Shown here piece by piece: positions 8,079 to 15,753 of a stretch of DNA of 33,573 nucleotides (position 1 is its first letter; every line of letters starts with the position of its first letter). Both the position numbers and the translations under genes were made by a program. Source of the DNA: Candidatus Poribacteria bacterium (lineage in GTDB: Bacteria > Poribacteria > DTPJ01 > WJIO01); the NCBI GenBank assembly GCA_014730235.1, contig WJIO01000108.1:1-33573 (forward strand), in the 5' to 3' direction. A model generated the notes under the pieces. It saw nothing but the letters and a program-made list of their open reading frames with translations, did not search any database and was not told the DNA's origin.

Positions 8079-9296
8079 ATGGATGAACTGGTATATGGAC
8101 ATGGAGATGGTTTTCTTTATGTAAACGGACAAAGGATTTTTCCTATTGGCTTTTATGAGTTACCTCAAGAAGAAGATGAACTGGTAAGGATGGCAGAATC
8201 AGGGATCAATTTAATACGTTGTGGAAAGAGAGAAGACCTGGATCGCCTGGGTGCTCTGGGGGTTTTAGGTTGGGTTCCTCTGCCGCTTCATCAGGGTGTT
8301 ACCGACAGTTTGCAGGAGCGCATAGAATACCTGTTAGATCATCCAGCTTTAGCTGTCTGGGAAGGGCCTGACGAAGTTGTGTGGAACTTCACAGCATGGA
8401 GCCATTTATGGCGTAAAGACAAACTTGGGATATTTGAAAACCAGGGTGAATGGTGGATGCAAACTCCTGTGGCTATTAACTATTCAGAAGAACGGGCAAA
8501 AGAGATTATACCCAATATTAAACAAGCTATACAATACATCAGAAGTGTTGATGAATATAACCGTCAATTCTGGATTAACGAAGCCAGAGACAGCGACCTT
8601 AAGTTTGTACGTCAGTATATGGATTACATTGATATTACCGGTTGTGATGATTACCCCATTACTGAAAATGAAAAGGATGCTGCCCGGGTTGGAGATTCTA
8701 CAAACCGATGGAGATTGATGGGTAAAAATCGACCCGTCTGGATGGTGCTTCAGGGATTTTCATGGAGTGACCTTGAACCTGAGCGCGGTGTGGCTTATCC
8801 TTCATTCCGGGAGTCCAGATTAATGGCTTATGACTGTATAGCCTATGGTGCCCGGGGTATTCTCTACTGGGGTTCAAGCTATCTACAATCTCCGGGAAGC
8901 GATGAATTCCGGTCTTCCCTGTATGCCCTTACCAGTGAATTATCAGCATTACAGCCTTTTCTGACTTCACCGGATGAAAGTTATGTTAAAGTAAATGTTA
9001 TAGAAGGCCGAAGGGGAACAGAAACCCAAAAAGGGGTGAAGATAATCTCCCGCAGGATTGGAAGGGAATGGTTGATTATCCTTATCAACGAGGATAATAT
9101 TATACAGATGGGGGTTGAAGTAACAGGTTTAGGTGCTCTGAATAATGTAAACTTCGTTTTGCTATACGGTGATGAGATTGCCACTGTCAGCGGCGGGGGA
9201 TTTGTTACCCGGATGATGCCCCATGAAGTTAAAATATTTGCTACAAGTCAGAGATGGGAAACAAATTGGATGGATGGAAGAGCTTTTTTGGGTTAA
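8079..9296 (+). CDS. Putative cytoplasmic TIM-barrel glycoside hydrolase-like protein
   Basis: This is a 405-residue protein without signal peptide or membrane segment. The opening (FLYVNGQRIFPIGFYE) is the usual entry of GH2/GH42-like barrels, where the substrate-facing protein states its own strand-turn-strand before the barrel. WEGPDE (94-99) after a predicted barrel strand resembles the D-E acid/base motif of clan GH-A enzymes. QGFSW further on may mark a later barrel strand, and the last 100 residues look like a small beta domain. No CAZy family can be named from memory, so substrate and activity are open. It is followed 12 bases later by a sulfatase, which suggests joint processing of a sulfated oligosaccharide inside the cell. 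Confidence 0.7.
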   Translation: MDELVYGHGDGFLYVNGQRIFPIGFYELPQEEDELVRMAESGINLIRCGKREDLDRLGALGVLGWVPLPLHQGVTDSLQERIEYLLDHPALAVWEGPDEVVWNFTAWSHLWRKDKLGIFENQGEWWMQTPVAINYSEERAKEIIPNIKQAIQYIRSVDEYNRQFWINEARDSDLKFVRQYMDYIDITGCDDYPITENEKDAARVGDSTNRWRLMGKNRPVWMVLQGFSWSDLEPERGVAYPSFRESRLMAYDCIAYGARGILYWGSSYLQSPGSDEFRSSLYALTSELSALQPFLTSPDESYVKVNVIEGRRGTETQKGVKIISRRIGREWLIILINEDNIIQMGVEVTGLGALNNVNFVLLYGDEIATVSGGGFVTRMMPHEVKIFATSQRWETNWMDGRAFLG

Positions 9297-9308
9297 GAGA
9301 GGGAAAAT

Positions 9309-10658
9309 ATGGATAAGACAAATGTAGTGTTTATAATGACTGATAATCAAGGAGCCTGGACTCTGGGATGTTATGGTAATGATGATATTTTAACACCTAA
9401 TATTGACAACATGGCAGAGGAAGGTGTGAAATTTTCTCAGGCTTATGCTGTTAATTCTGTATGTTCACCAAGTCGGGCAACTTTTTTGACGGGTTTGATA
9501 CCTTCTCAGCATGGAGTCCATTGCTGGCTTGGAATGGAGAAACCCGATGCCCAGATCGGACCTGATGCATACTGCACCATAAGCGAATTTACAAATTTGC
9601 CAAGAGTAATGTCTCAGGCTGGTTATACATGTGGATTAAGCGGAAAATGGCATCTGGGTGATAGTATTAAACCTCAAGAGGGATTCAGCTACTGGTTTAC
9701 TAAACCTAAAGGACATACCAGTACCTTTTATAATGCCGAGGCCATATGGCAGGGGAAAATCTACAGGGAACCCCGTTATTTCACCGATGCTATTACAGAT
9801 CATGCTCTGGATTTTCTTGCCCAGAACCATGAAGATCCGTTTTTCCTTTATATAGCTTATAACGGCCCCTACGGTCTTGGTGAACACATGTATAAAACCC
9901 ACCAGAATCGCCACACCGATTATTACGCTGACAAGGAACTACCTTCGTTCCCCCGGAAACCTATCCATCCCTGGCTGAAAAATAACCGGGAAATTATAAA
10001 TAATCCTGTTAGTATCAGGGGATATGCAGCAGCTTGTAGTGGGGTTGATGATGGTGTAGGTGAAATACTCAATGCACTGAATGAATATGGTCTGGATGAA
10101 AACACCCTGGTTATATATACAGCAGATCAGGGACTATGCGGAGGACACCACGGTTTCTGGGGAATGGGAGACCATTCAAGACCAATTCATACTTTTGAGG
10201 AAACCATACATATTCCCCTCGTCTTCAGACACAAGGGAAAAATACCCGCAGGTAGCTTATTTGACGGTCGTACATGCAATTATAATTTTTTCCCGTCAAT
10301 CCTTGATTACCTTGGAATGGCTGAAAAAACTCCAGAAGCATCACCGGGAAAAAGCTACGCAAATGCAATGATAGGGCAGAAAATTGAATGGAATAATACT
10401 ATATTCCATGAATTCGAAAACACCAGGATGATAAGAAATGACAGATGGAAATATACCAAACGCTATCCGTCAGGTCCTGATCAGCTATATGATATGCAAG
10501 AAGATCCTGGTGAAACAAATAATCTGGTTGGTGATGAAAAATTTAACGATGTAATATCCGATATGAGTGATCAGTTAGATGGATTTTTTAATGCACACGC
10601 TGATCCAAAATACGATATGTGGAAATCCGGAACATCAAAGGCCGGGAGAATGATTTAA
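9309..10658 (+). CDS. Cys-type sulfatase (S1-like, alkaline phosphatase superfamily)
   Basis: This 449-residue protein hydrolyses sulfate esters. The sulfatase signature CSPSRATFLTG begins at Cys52, which would be converted to formylglycine. TDNQG near the N-terminus and TADQG later supply metal ligands, and SGKWHLG is the second classic sulfatase signature. The C-terminal RNDRWKYTKR...YDMQEDPGETNNL block is standard for the family. The protein starts directly at the fold with no signal peptide, so it should act in the cytoplasm on imported oligosaccharide; most sulfatases of marine polysaccharide degraders are exported. Neither FGE nor an anaerobic maturase lies in the window. It is co-transcribed with the TIM-barrel protein upstream and closed by the palindrome at 10676-10712. 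Confidence 0.92.
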   Translation: MDKTNVVFIMTDNQGAWTLGCYGNDDILTPNIDNMAEEGVKFSQAYAVNSVCSPSRATFLTGLIPSQHGVHCWLGMEKPDAQIGPDAYCTISEFTNLPRVMSQAGYTCGLSGKWHLGDSIKPQEGFSYWFTKPKGHTSTFYNAEAIWQGKIYREPRYFTDAITDHALDFLAQNHEDPFFLYIAYNGPYGLGEHMYKTHQNRHTDYYADKELPSFPRKPIHPWLKNNREIINNPVSIRGYAAACSGVDDGVGEILNALNEYGLDENTLVIYTADQGLCGGHHGFWGMGDHSRPIHTFEETIHIPLVFRHKGKIPAGSLFDGRTCNYNFFPSILDYLGMAEKTPEASPGKSYANAMIGQKIEWNNTIFHEFENTRMIRNDRWKYTKRYPSGPDQLYDMQEDPGETNNLVGDEKFNDVISDMSDQLDGFFNAHADPKYDMWKSGTSKAGRMI

Positions 10659-10675
10659 GTTGGTAGTGTATAATA

Positions 10676-10712
10676 AACTTGTAGAGACGCGTTAAACGCG
10701 TCTCTACAAGTT
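10676..10712. terminator. Strong palindrome between convergent genes, likely bidirectional terminator
   Basis: Perfect 17-base arms (10676-10692 and 10696-10712) close on TAA. The core GTAGAGACGCGT lies between the sulfatase stop (+) and the phnE stop (-). No long T-run follows on either strand. The core closely resembles a dispersed palindrome known from other bacterial genomes (GTAGAGACGCG type), so it may be an inserted repeat that also ends transcription. Confidence 0.7.
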
Positions 10713-10717
10713 ATATA

Positions 10718-11488
10718 TCAAGTCACATATTTCCTTATCTTTGAACATATCAGATCTATAAGGCTAACCATAACAACCATTATCAACAGCATAGCGCACA
10801 CCTCTTTTGATTTGAAAGATCTGATAGCTTCCCATAAAAGAAAACCGATACCACCAGCTCCGGTAAAGCCTATAATAATGGATGCCCTTACATTAACCTC
10901 AAATCTATATAAAGCGTTAGATACCCATAAAGGCATAATCTGCGGTATGATGCCAAAAGATATTACCTGAACCCTATTTGCCCCTACGGAGGTTATAGCT
11001 TCTACCTGGCCCTTATCTATACTCTCTACAATCTCCGATATAAGCTTTCCCAATACACCTATGTTATGTATTGTTAATGCCAATACGCCGGCAAATGGGC
11101 CTAAACCTACAGCTACAACAAAAATCAGCGCAAATATAAACTGATCCACAGCTCGTAGAAAATCCAGTATTCTTCGCAAAACTTGATGAATGACAGGATT
11201 GCCCACCACGTTTTTTGACGCCATAAGCCCCAGGGGAAGAGATGTAATTAAAGCAAGAAGGGTCCCCCAGATAGCGATAGATAAAGAAACTGATATTTCT
11301 TTCAGGTATATACCAGTTCGTGAAAAATCTGGTGGAAAGTAATCTTTAAGATATATAAAAACATCTTTTGTTCCCTTGAATAGACTTACAAAGCCCATCT
11401 CTGATTTTTCCCATGACCATGCCAGTATAACAAAGATTATAATCAACCAAAACCATTTACTGGCTTTATTTACAATTTTGCTTTTCAT
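10718..11488 (-). CDS. phnE: Phosphonate-type ABC transporter permease (PhnE-like)
   Basis: This 256-residue inner-membrane permease has about six hydrophobic segments (near 14-22, 69-88, 115-135, 136-150, 198-222 and 228-247). The cytoplasmic EAA-type loop reads EAITSVGANRVQVISFGIIPQ (about 162-182) and contacts the ATPase. PhnE proteins import phosphonate, phosphite or phosphate analogues with PhnC and PhnD. It is the third and last gene of the unit, 12 bases after phnD. A second permease, sometimes present in Phn/Ptx systems, is absent, so it should act as a homodimer. Confidence 0.88.
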   Translation of the reverse strand: MKSKIVNKASKWFWLIIIFVILAWSWEKSEMGFVSLFKGTKDVFIYLKDYFPPDFSRTGIYLKEISVSLSIAIWGTLLALITSLPLGLMASKNVVGNPVIHQVLRRILDFLRAVDQFIFALIFVVAVGLGPFAGVLALTIHNIGVLGKLISEIVESIDKGQVEAITSVGANRVQVISFGIIPQIMPLWVSNALYRFEVNVRASIIIGFTGAGGIGFLLWEAIRSFKSKEVCAMLLIMVVMVSLIDLICSKIRKYVT

Positions 11489-11500
11489 TATACTGCTTTC

Positions 11501-12400
11501 TTAGTTTTGCTTTCGTAATCGGTCTTTAACTTCCCTCATTGCTCTTATTGGATCGTAGTCTTCATCTATAGCTTTAACAAATCCAGCCAGTTGGAGTTGC
11601 TCCAGGCCTTTGGGATCGCTGTAAGTAGTTATAATTTTCTGTAGTTTCATAACAAATCCATAGGATAAATCACCTCGGACTACCAATGGAGAGCCGGGAA
11701 TCGTATCTGATTTCCATATTATATTGAATTCACCCAGGGATAATCTACCTGACTGGATCTGTCTGTCTAGATCAAGGTCGTTTGTAGATGCTGCATCTAC
11801 TTTTCCCAGTTTTACAGTCATTATACTTGCTTCATGGGAGCCGGAGAATATGACTTTGCTGAAATACTCTTCAGGAACAATTTCTTCATCTCTAAGAAAA
11901 TAAGTCATGGGAACTAAATAACCGGATGTAGAATTAGGGTCATTAAATGCAAAGGTTTTATCTTTAATATCCTCAAATGTCTTCAAGCCGCTGCCCTTTT
12001 TGGTTATAATAATGCTGTGGTATCCCTCTGAACCATCCAGCATTTTTTCCCTCGCAATAGCCCATGCATTAGACCGTTCTGAAGCTTCCACGTAGGATTT
12101 TGGGCCAAAATAAGCTGCCTCAATTTTACCAAATCTCATGGCTTCAATAATACCAGCATAATCCGAGGCAGAATAAGGTTTTATTTTTATATTCATGGTT
12201 TTTGCTATATGATCCAGCAAAGGTTCCCATCTATCAGTTATCTGGGTTGATGATTCTGTAGGTATCAAACCAAATCGAATCTCTTTAGGGTCTTCTACAG
12301 CCAAAGAGTAGCTGTATAAGGATATAATTAGAAAAGCCGTAACAAATACTATGCTTAAAACGAAATTCAATTGCCCTTTTACCGAAAACTTATGTTTCAT
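11501..12400 (-). CDS. phnD: Phosphonate/phosphite-type substrate-binding protein (PhnD-like)
   Basis: This 299-residue protein has an N-terminal hydrophobic export signal or anchor (about 15-34) with no lipobox. The PhnD fold is recognisable from IRFGLIPTES at the start, Tyr-Phe-Gly-Pro (97-100), the anion-binding STSG (157-160) and SGSHEAS (186-192), whose Glu190 matches the phosphonate-amine-binding Glu of PhnD. VDAASTNDLDLDR follows. The ligand could be a phosphonate, phosphite, hypophosphite or phosphate; sequence alone does not separate them. Its ATG lies eight bases past the phnC stop, with AGGTG as ribosome site. Confidence 0.9.
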   Translation of the reverse strand: MKHKFSVKGQLNFVLSIVFVTAFLIISLYSYSLAVEDPKEIRFGLIPTESSTQITDRWEPLLDHIAKTMNIKIKPYSASDYAGIIEAMRFGKIEAAYFGPKSYVEASERSNAWAIAREKMLDGSEGYHSIIITKKGSGLKTFEDIKDKTFAFNDPNSTSGYLVPMTYFLRDEEIVPEEYFSKVIFSGSHEASIMTVKLGKVDAASTNDLDLDRQIQSGRLSLGEFNIIWKSDTIPGSPLVVRGDLSYGFVMKLQKIITTYSDPKGLEQLQLAGFVKAIDEDYDPIRAMREVKDRLRKQN

Positions 12401-12408
12401 TTTTTCAC

Positions 12409-13197
12409 CTATTCCCCAACTGTAAATGTTTCTTCTGAATTTTCTTCCCTTAATTCCTCTTGCATATCTCCGTAATAAATAGTTCTAAAATACTCATCCA
12501 GCAAAGAAGTATCACCATCAAGAACAATTTTACCTTCAGCAAGACCGATTATGCGATCAGCAAATTCCTTTGCCAGATCTACCATGTGAAGATTGACAAT
12601 AACAGTAATTTTATCCTGGCGACTGATCTCCTTTAGCAGTTCCATTATCTCTCTTGCGGTGCGCGGGTCAAGACTGGCAACAGGTTCGTCAGCCAAAATG
12701 ACTTCTGGCTCCTGGGCCAAACCCCTGGCAATAGCAACGCGCTGCTGTTGACCACCACTGAGTGTATCAGCCCGACGATTGGCAAGTGAGTCTAAACTAA
12801 CTCGCTCCAGACATTCCATAGACAGATTATAATCTCTCTTACCAAAGGAGTGAAACACACTCGTTAATGAAGAGCTATGGCTTAGTCTGCCGCTGAGGAC
12901 ATTCTTTATTACCGATAAACGTCTGACTAGGTTAAACTGCTGAAAGATCATACCGATATTTTGTCGGGTTTTACGAAGTTTTTTTCCTTTTAGCTTCAAT
13001 ATTTCTACTTCATTGAGAAATATCTTTCCGCTGGTTGGTTCAACTAATCTGTTAGTGCAGCGCAGTAAAGTTGATTTACCTGCGCCGCTAGGACCCAAAA
13101 CGGTAACAAATTCACCCTTATCTATACTCGAGTTGAAGTCAGATAAGGCCACAGTTCCGTCTTCGTATACCTTTGAAACATTCTGGTATTCTAGCAT
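12409..13197 (-). CDS. phnC: Phosphonate-type ABC transporter ATPase (PhnC-like)
   Basis: The 262-residue ATPase carries Walker A GPSGAGKST (35-43), the Q-loop in IGMIFQQFNLV, signature LSGGQQQR (146-153) and Walker B VILADE (166-171). The length and the FQQFNLVRRLSV stretch are characteristic of PhnC. It is the first gene of phnC-phnD-phnE. AGAGGAAAG precedes the ATG. No C-P lyase, PhnX, PhnW or PtxD gene is nearby, so the fate of the imported compound is unknown. Confidence 0.92.
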   Translation of the reverse strand: MLEYQNVSKVYEDGTVALSDFNSSIDKGEFVTVLGPSGAGKSTLLRCTNRLVEPTSGKIFLNEVEILKLKGKKLRKTRQNIGMIFQQFNLVRRLSVIKNVLSGRLSHSSSLTSVFHSFGKRDYNLSMECLERVSLDSLANRRADTLSGGQQQRVAIARGLAQEPEVILADEPVASLDPRTAREIMELLKEISRQDKITVIVNLHMVDLAKEFADRIIGLAEGKIVLDGDTSLLDEYFRTIYYGDMQEELREENSEETFTVGE

Positions 13198-13365
13198 TTT
13201 ATCTTTCCTCTAATAAGATTCAGGCCTTTTTTAGTAAACTCTAAGTTTACATAATGCCTAACTCTCAGGATACAATAAAGAGTTTAAGGAAAGATTTGCT
13301 TTAAGTTAATTTTGGGTAAATGAAGGTGGGATTTTTTATTAAATGTAATTAAAAAATGAATATCA
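13198..13365. other. Upstream region of the phn unit
   Basis: This is AT-rich DNA containing a small inverted repeat (GTAAACT at 13234-13240, AGTTTAC at 13244-13250) 36-52 bases upstream of phnC, which could be an operator. I could not find a convincing -35/-10 pair or Pho box. Confidence 0.35.
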
Positions 13366-13405
13366 CTTATTCGTCATTCCTGTGCTCACAGGAATGACGA
13401 ATAAG
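13366..13405. repeat. Perfect 19-bp-arm palindrome, REP-like hairpin 3
   Basis: Perfect arms of 19 bases (13366-13384 and 13387-13405) close on two bases. The core GTCATTCCTG/CAGGAATGAC is identical to hairpins at 74-99 and 161-186. It sits 13 bases beyond the stop of the LamG gene (minus strand). A T-rich stretch follows about ten bases later on that strand, so it may serve as that gene's terminator as well. Confidence 0.8.
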
Positions 13406-13417
13406 CCTGATACAATC

Positions 13418-14197
13418 TCAATAGTATTTCTTAATTTCTCCCCATATACAACATAATTTATTTTTTTTAGAAACAGACAGGAATATTTCAGGATCCATAG
13501 CAGTTTTGATTTCATCCTCGCTCAGGGCCCGACGGAAGACCATTGCTTCATCTACGATACCAACCAGGAACTCCCCGGTGTGTCTCCCAATGGCCAAGGG
13601 TACATCATTGGTTAAATCCTGAGTCGGATCATCTCCCTCAAAATCCATGTTGCCATCTACATAAAGATAGCTCTTTTCATTTTCAGCATCTCTGACCAAT
13701 GCTATATGATGCCACTCATCATCATTTATGACATCCAGTGACCAGGGATCGATTAAAGTTCCCCCTGTATCCCGAAGATAAGCGTGAACCTGATTGTTGG
13801 CATTATGAAATATACCATAAAACGGAGTGGTACCTGCATCTACAGCATACTTTGCCAGCAGGTTTCCCTGCCCGGAAGGTGGTCCTATTATCAGTGCCCA
13901 GCACATTGCTGTAAGGGATTCACCTGGGCCAAAATTTAAATCCGGACTATCAGGAACTATAATCCATGTATCCATTCCGCTATATTCCAGGGCCATTCCA
14001 TGAATACCCTCCACAGGTTTAGCACCATTTACCTCCGCGTCATTTCCGTTGCCTGATAAATCCTCAACGGCCTTATCGTTACCTTCATCAAAGGATAGAT
14101 ATAGCACAAGGTCTTTGGGCATATCGGCATGACTGATTAAGGTGAAAGAAAACATTATACAGAACAATACAACAGATGATTTAAGCTTTGAAAACAT
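13418..14197 (-). CDS. Secreted LamG (concanavalin A-like) domain protein
   Basis: This 259-residue protein has a signal peptide (about 1-24, cleavage near SHA-DMP) followed by one LamG/laminin-G-like jelly roll (about 28-235). Hallmarks are LYLSFDEG, DLSGNGNDAEVNG, the DEWHHIALVRD strand and the closing IGRHTGEFLVGIVDEAMVFRRALSEDEI. Such domains bind glycans or calcium and are expanded in Poribacteria-like and PVC genomes. The short tail with WGEIK after the fold resembles tails I associate with poribacterial LamG proteins, from memory only. An AGGAGG site supports the start. No enzyme is fused to it, so the role is binding or adhesion at best. Confidence 0.85.
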   Translation of the reverse strand: MFSKLKSSVVLFCIMFSFTLISHADMPKDLVLYLSFDEGNDKAVEDLSGNGNDAEVNGAKPVEGIHGMALEYSGMDTWIIVPDSPDLNFGPGESLTAMCWALIIGPPSGQGNLLAKYAVDAGTTPFYGIFHNANNQVHAYLRDTGGTLIDPWSLDVINDDEWHHIALVRDAENEKSYLYVDGNMDFEGDDPTQDLTNDVPLAIGRHTGEFLVGIVDEAMVFRRALSEDEIKTAMDPEIFLSVSKKNKLCCIWGEIKKYY

Positions 14198-14290
14198 TTA
14201 ATTATCCTCCTGATATTAATGGATTTTGTGAAGATATCTTTAACAGTAGTCCCACTAAATCCTTGGTAAAGTTAAGAAACAATTTGGTTA

Positions 14291-14331
14291 TTCCGATTTG
14301 AGTGTGGAAATGTAAAATACATTGTCTGATT
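14291..14331. repeat. Diverged dispersed repeat, copy B
   Basis: The segment starts TTCCGATTTGAGTGTGG, similar to the outer arm of the 114-233 element (TTCCGGGTTAAGTGTGG). From 14299 on it matches 5-36 at 26 of 33 columns. It lies in the 150-base gap upstream of the LamG gene. I see no clear promoter in this gap. Confidence 0.4.
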
Positions 14332-14350
14332 GAAAATAAGAAATTTTGTC

Positions 14351-14740
14351 CTATTTAGACAGAGCATTTTCAATAGCTTTAAGAGTTGTGAGGGTAGTAA
14401 CTGTTGCACCTGATACAGTATCAATCTGAAGAGATTGTTTCTCTATAACCTTAGCATAAATTTTTCTATAAAGTTCTTCTTGAGGCGCTGATGATTTAAG
14501 AGCTTTTATATCCACAATTTTATTATATTTTACAGTAACCATGAGGAAATTTGAAAAACGACCACCTTTAAAGTTACCTTCATATGTTCCATCGGCAATA
14601 TTTTGCAAATCCACGTCTTTTATTTCCAAATCTTTATATTTCGTTACATCCAGATAAGCCCAACCTGCAAGTCCTATAGCGATAATGATTATGACACCAA
14701 TGACGATAAGGATTATTTTAAAAGTTTTACCTATTTTCAA
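14351..14740 (-). CDS. Membrane-anchored FMN-binding domain protein
   Basis: With the start chosen here it has 129 residues: one transmembrane helix (about 7-29) and an extracytoplasmic FMN_bind domain (about 48-129). DGTYEG is the family's opening and SGAT (110-113) is the flavinylation motif, whose Thr receives FMN through ApbE in NqrC/RnfG-type proteins. It should carry electrons on the outer face of the membrane. The frame is open to a TTG at 14764, which has no ribosome site; the TTG at 14740 has AGGGAG nine bases upstream, overlapping the stop of the preceding Gfo/Idh gene, so translational coupling is likely. No apbE, nqr or rnf gene is nearby. Confidence 0.8.
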   Translation of the reverse strand: MKIGKTFKIILIVIGVIIIIAIGLAGWAYLDVTKYKDLEIKDVDLQNIADGTYEGNFKGGRFSNFLMVTVKYNKIVDIKALKSSAPQEELYRKIYAKVIEKQSLQIDTVSGATVTTLTTLKAIENALSK

Positions 14741-14753
14741 TTTATGATTCTCC

Positions 14754-15749
14754 CTAAAGTCCAATGGGTTGTCTGTATTTTATAGATTCTTCCAAAGCTC
14801 TAACAACTTCAACGGCTGCTCTCCCATCTTCTCCGGTAACAGCAGGATTTTTGTCATATTTAATACAGTCAACAAAATGATTTATTTCATCTCTCAATAT
14901 ACCGGTTTTCATGCCATAAAGTTCTGGTGTATACATTACATCAGGACATTCGCTTTCTGTATCGCTGTATATTTCTACAGCTTGCCCTGAACCATCTATA
15001 AACAAAGTTCCTTCTGTTCCCATTATCTCAACTACAGCATCTAATCTCTTGGCAAAGGTTTTAGGTAATATCCAGGAGACTTCCAGGGAAGCTATTGCAC
15101 CATTTTCGTATTTGATCAAAGCCATATAAGAATCATCTATATTTTCATCTTTAAGCTTTTTGGATACTGACTCAGCATACGCCCTTTCCATTTTACAACC
15201 CATACACCAGTTAATGAAATCAATATCATGTATTCCAAGAAAAAAGAGAACTGATGAGTTTTTGCCCATACGGATTGCGCTGGAAAGCAGATTGTTCCTT
15301 CGGGTATAGATATGAACGGGTTCTCCGATTTTTCCTGAGATAACAGCTTCTCTGGCTGCATGATATCGAGGATCGAATCTTAATATCTGTCCTACCATTA
15401 ATTTTGATTTTGATTCTTTTGCTGATTGGATCATTACATCACAATCATCAAGGGTTTTTGCAAGGGGTTTTTCCACAAGTACATGAACTCCAGAAAATAA
15501 AGCCGCTAATACCGGTTCAAGATGTAATCCATCAGGGGTGCAGACACTTATCAGATTAAGCTGTTGCTCTTCCAGGAGAATTCTGTAATCCTGGTAAGTT
15601 TTAACATTATATCTGGATTCCATTTCTTTCAAAGCATGGGGATTTAAATCAGCAACAGCCACTAAATCAACTGAATCCATTTCATAATATGTTCTGGCGT
15701 GCATGCTTCCAAAAATACCAACACCTATAACTCCTGCCTTTAGTTTCAT
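14754..15749 (-). CDS. Gfo/Idh/MocA-family NAD(P)-dependent oxidoreductase
   Basis: This is a 331-residue cytoplasmic dehydrogenase with nucleotide-binding GVGIFG (9-14), VAVADLNP, catalytic EKP (93-95) and His174 (LGIHDIDF). MGTEGTLFIDG marks the C-terminal sheet domain. It probably acts on a sugar or cyclitol; the substrate is unknown. AGGAGT lies five bases before the ATG. It is followed by the FMN-binding protein gene, an unusual partner, and preceded by a fragmentary gene four bases upstream. Confidence 0.9.
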   Translation of the reverse strand: MKLKAGVIGVGIFGSMHARTYYEMDSVDLVAVADLNPHALKEMESRYNVKTYQDYRILLEEQQLNLISVCTPDGLHLEPVLAALFSGVHVLVEKPLAKTLDDCDVMIQSAKESKSKLMVGQILRFDPRYHAAREAVISGKIGEPVHIYTRRNNLLSSAIRMGKNSSVLFFLGIHDIDFINWCMGCKMERAYAESVSKKLKDENIDDSYMALIKYENGAIASLEVSWILPKTFAKRLDAVVEIMGTEGTLFIDGSGQAVEIYSDTESECPDVMYTPELYGMKTGILRDEINHFVDCIKYDKNPAVTGEDGRAAVEVVRALEESIKYRQPIGL

Positions 15750-15753
15750 TTAA

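Noticed and set aside
14741-14764. Longer FMN-binding protein starting at the TTG at 14764
   Set aside because: No ribosome site precedes it, while AGGGAG serves the TTG at 14740.
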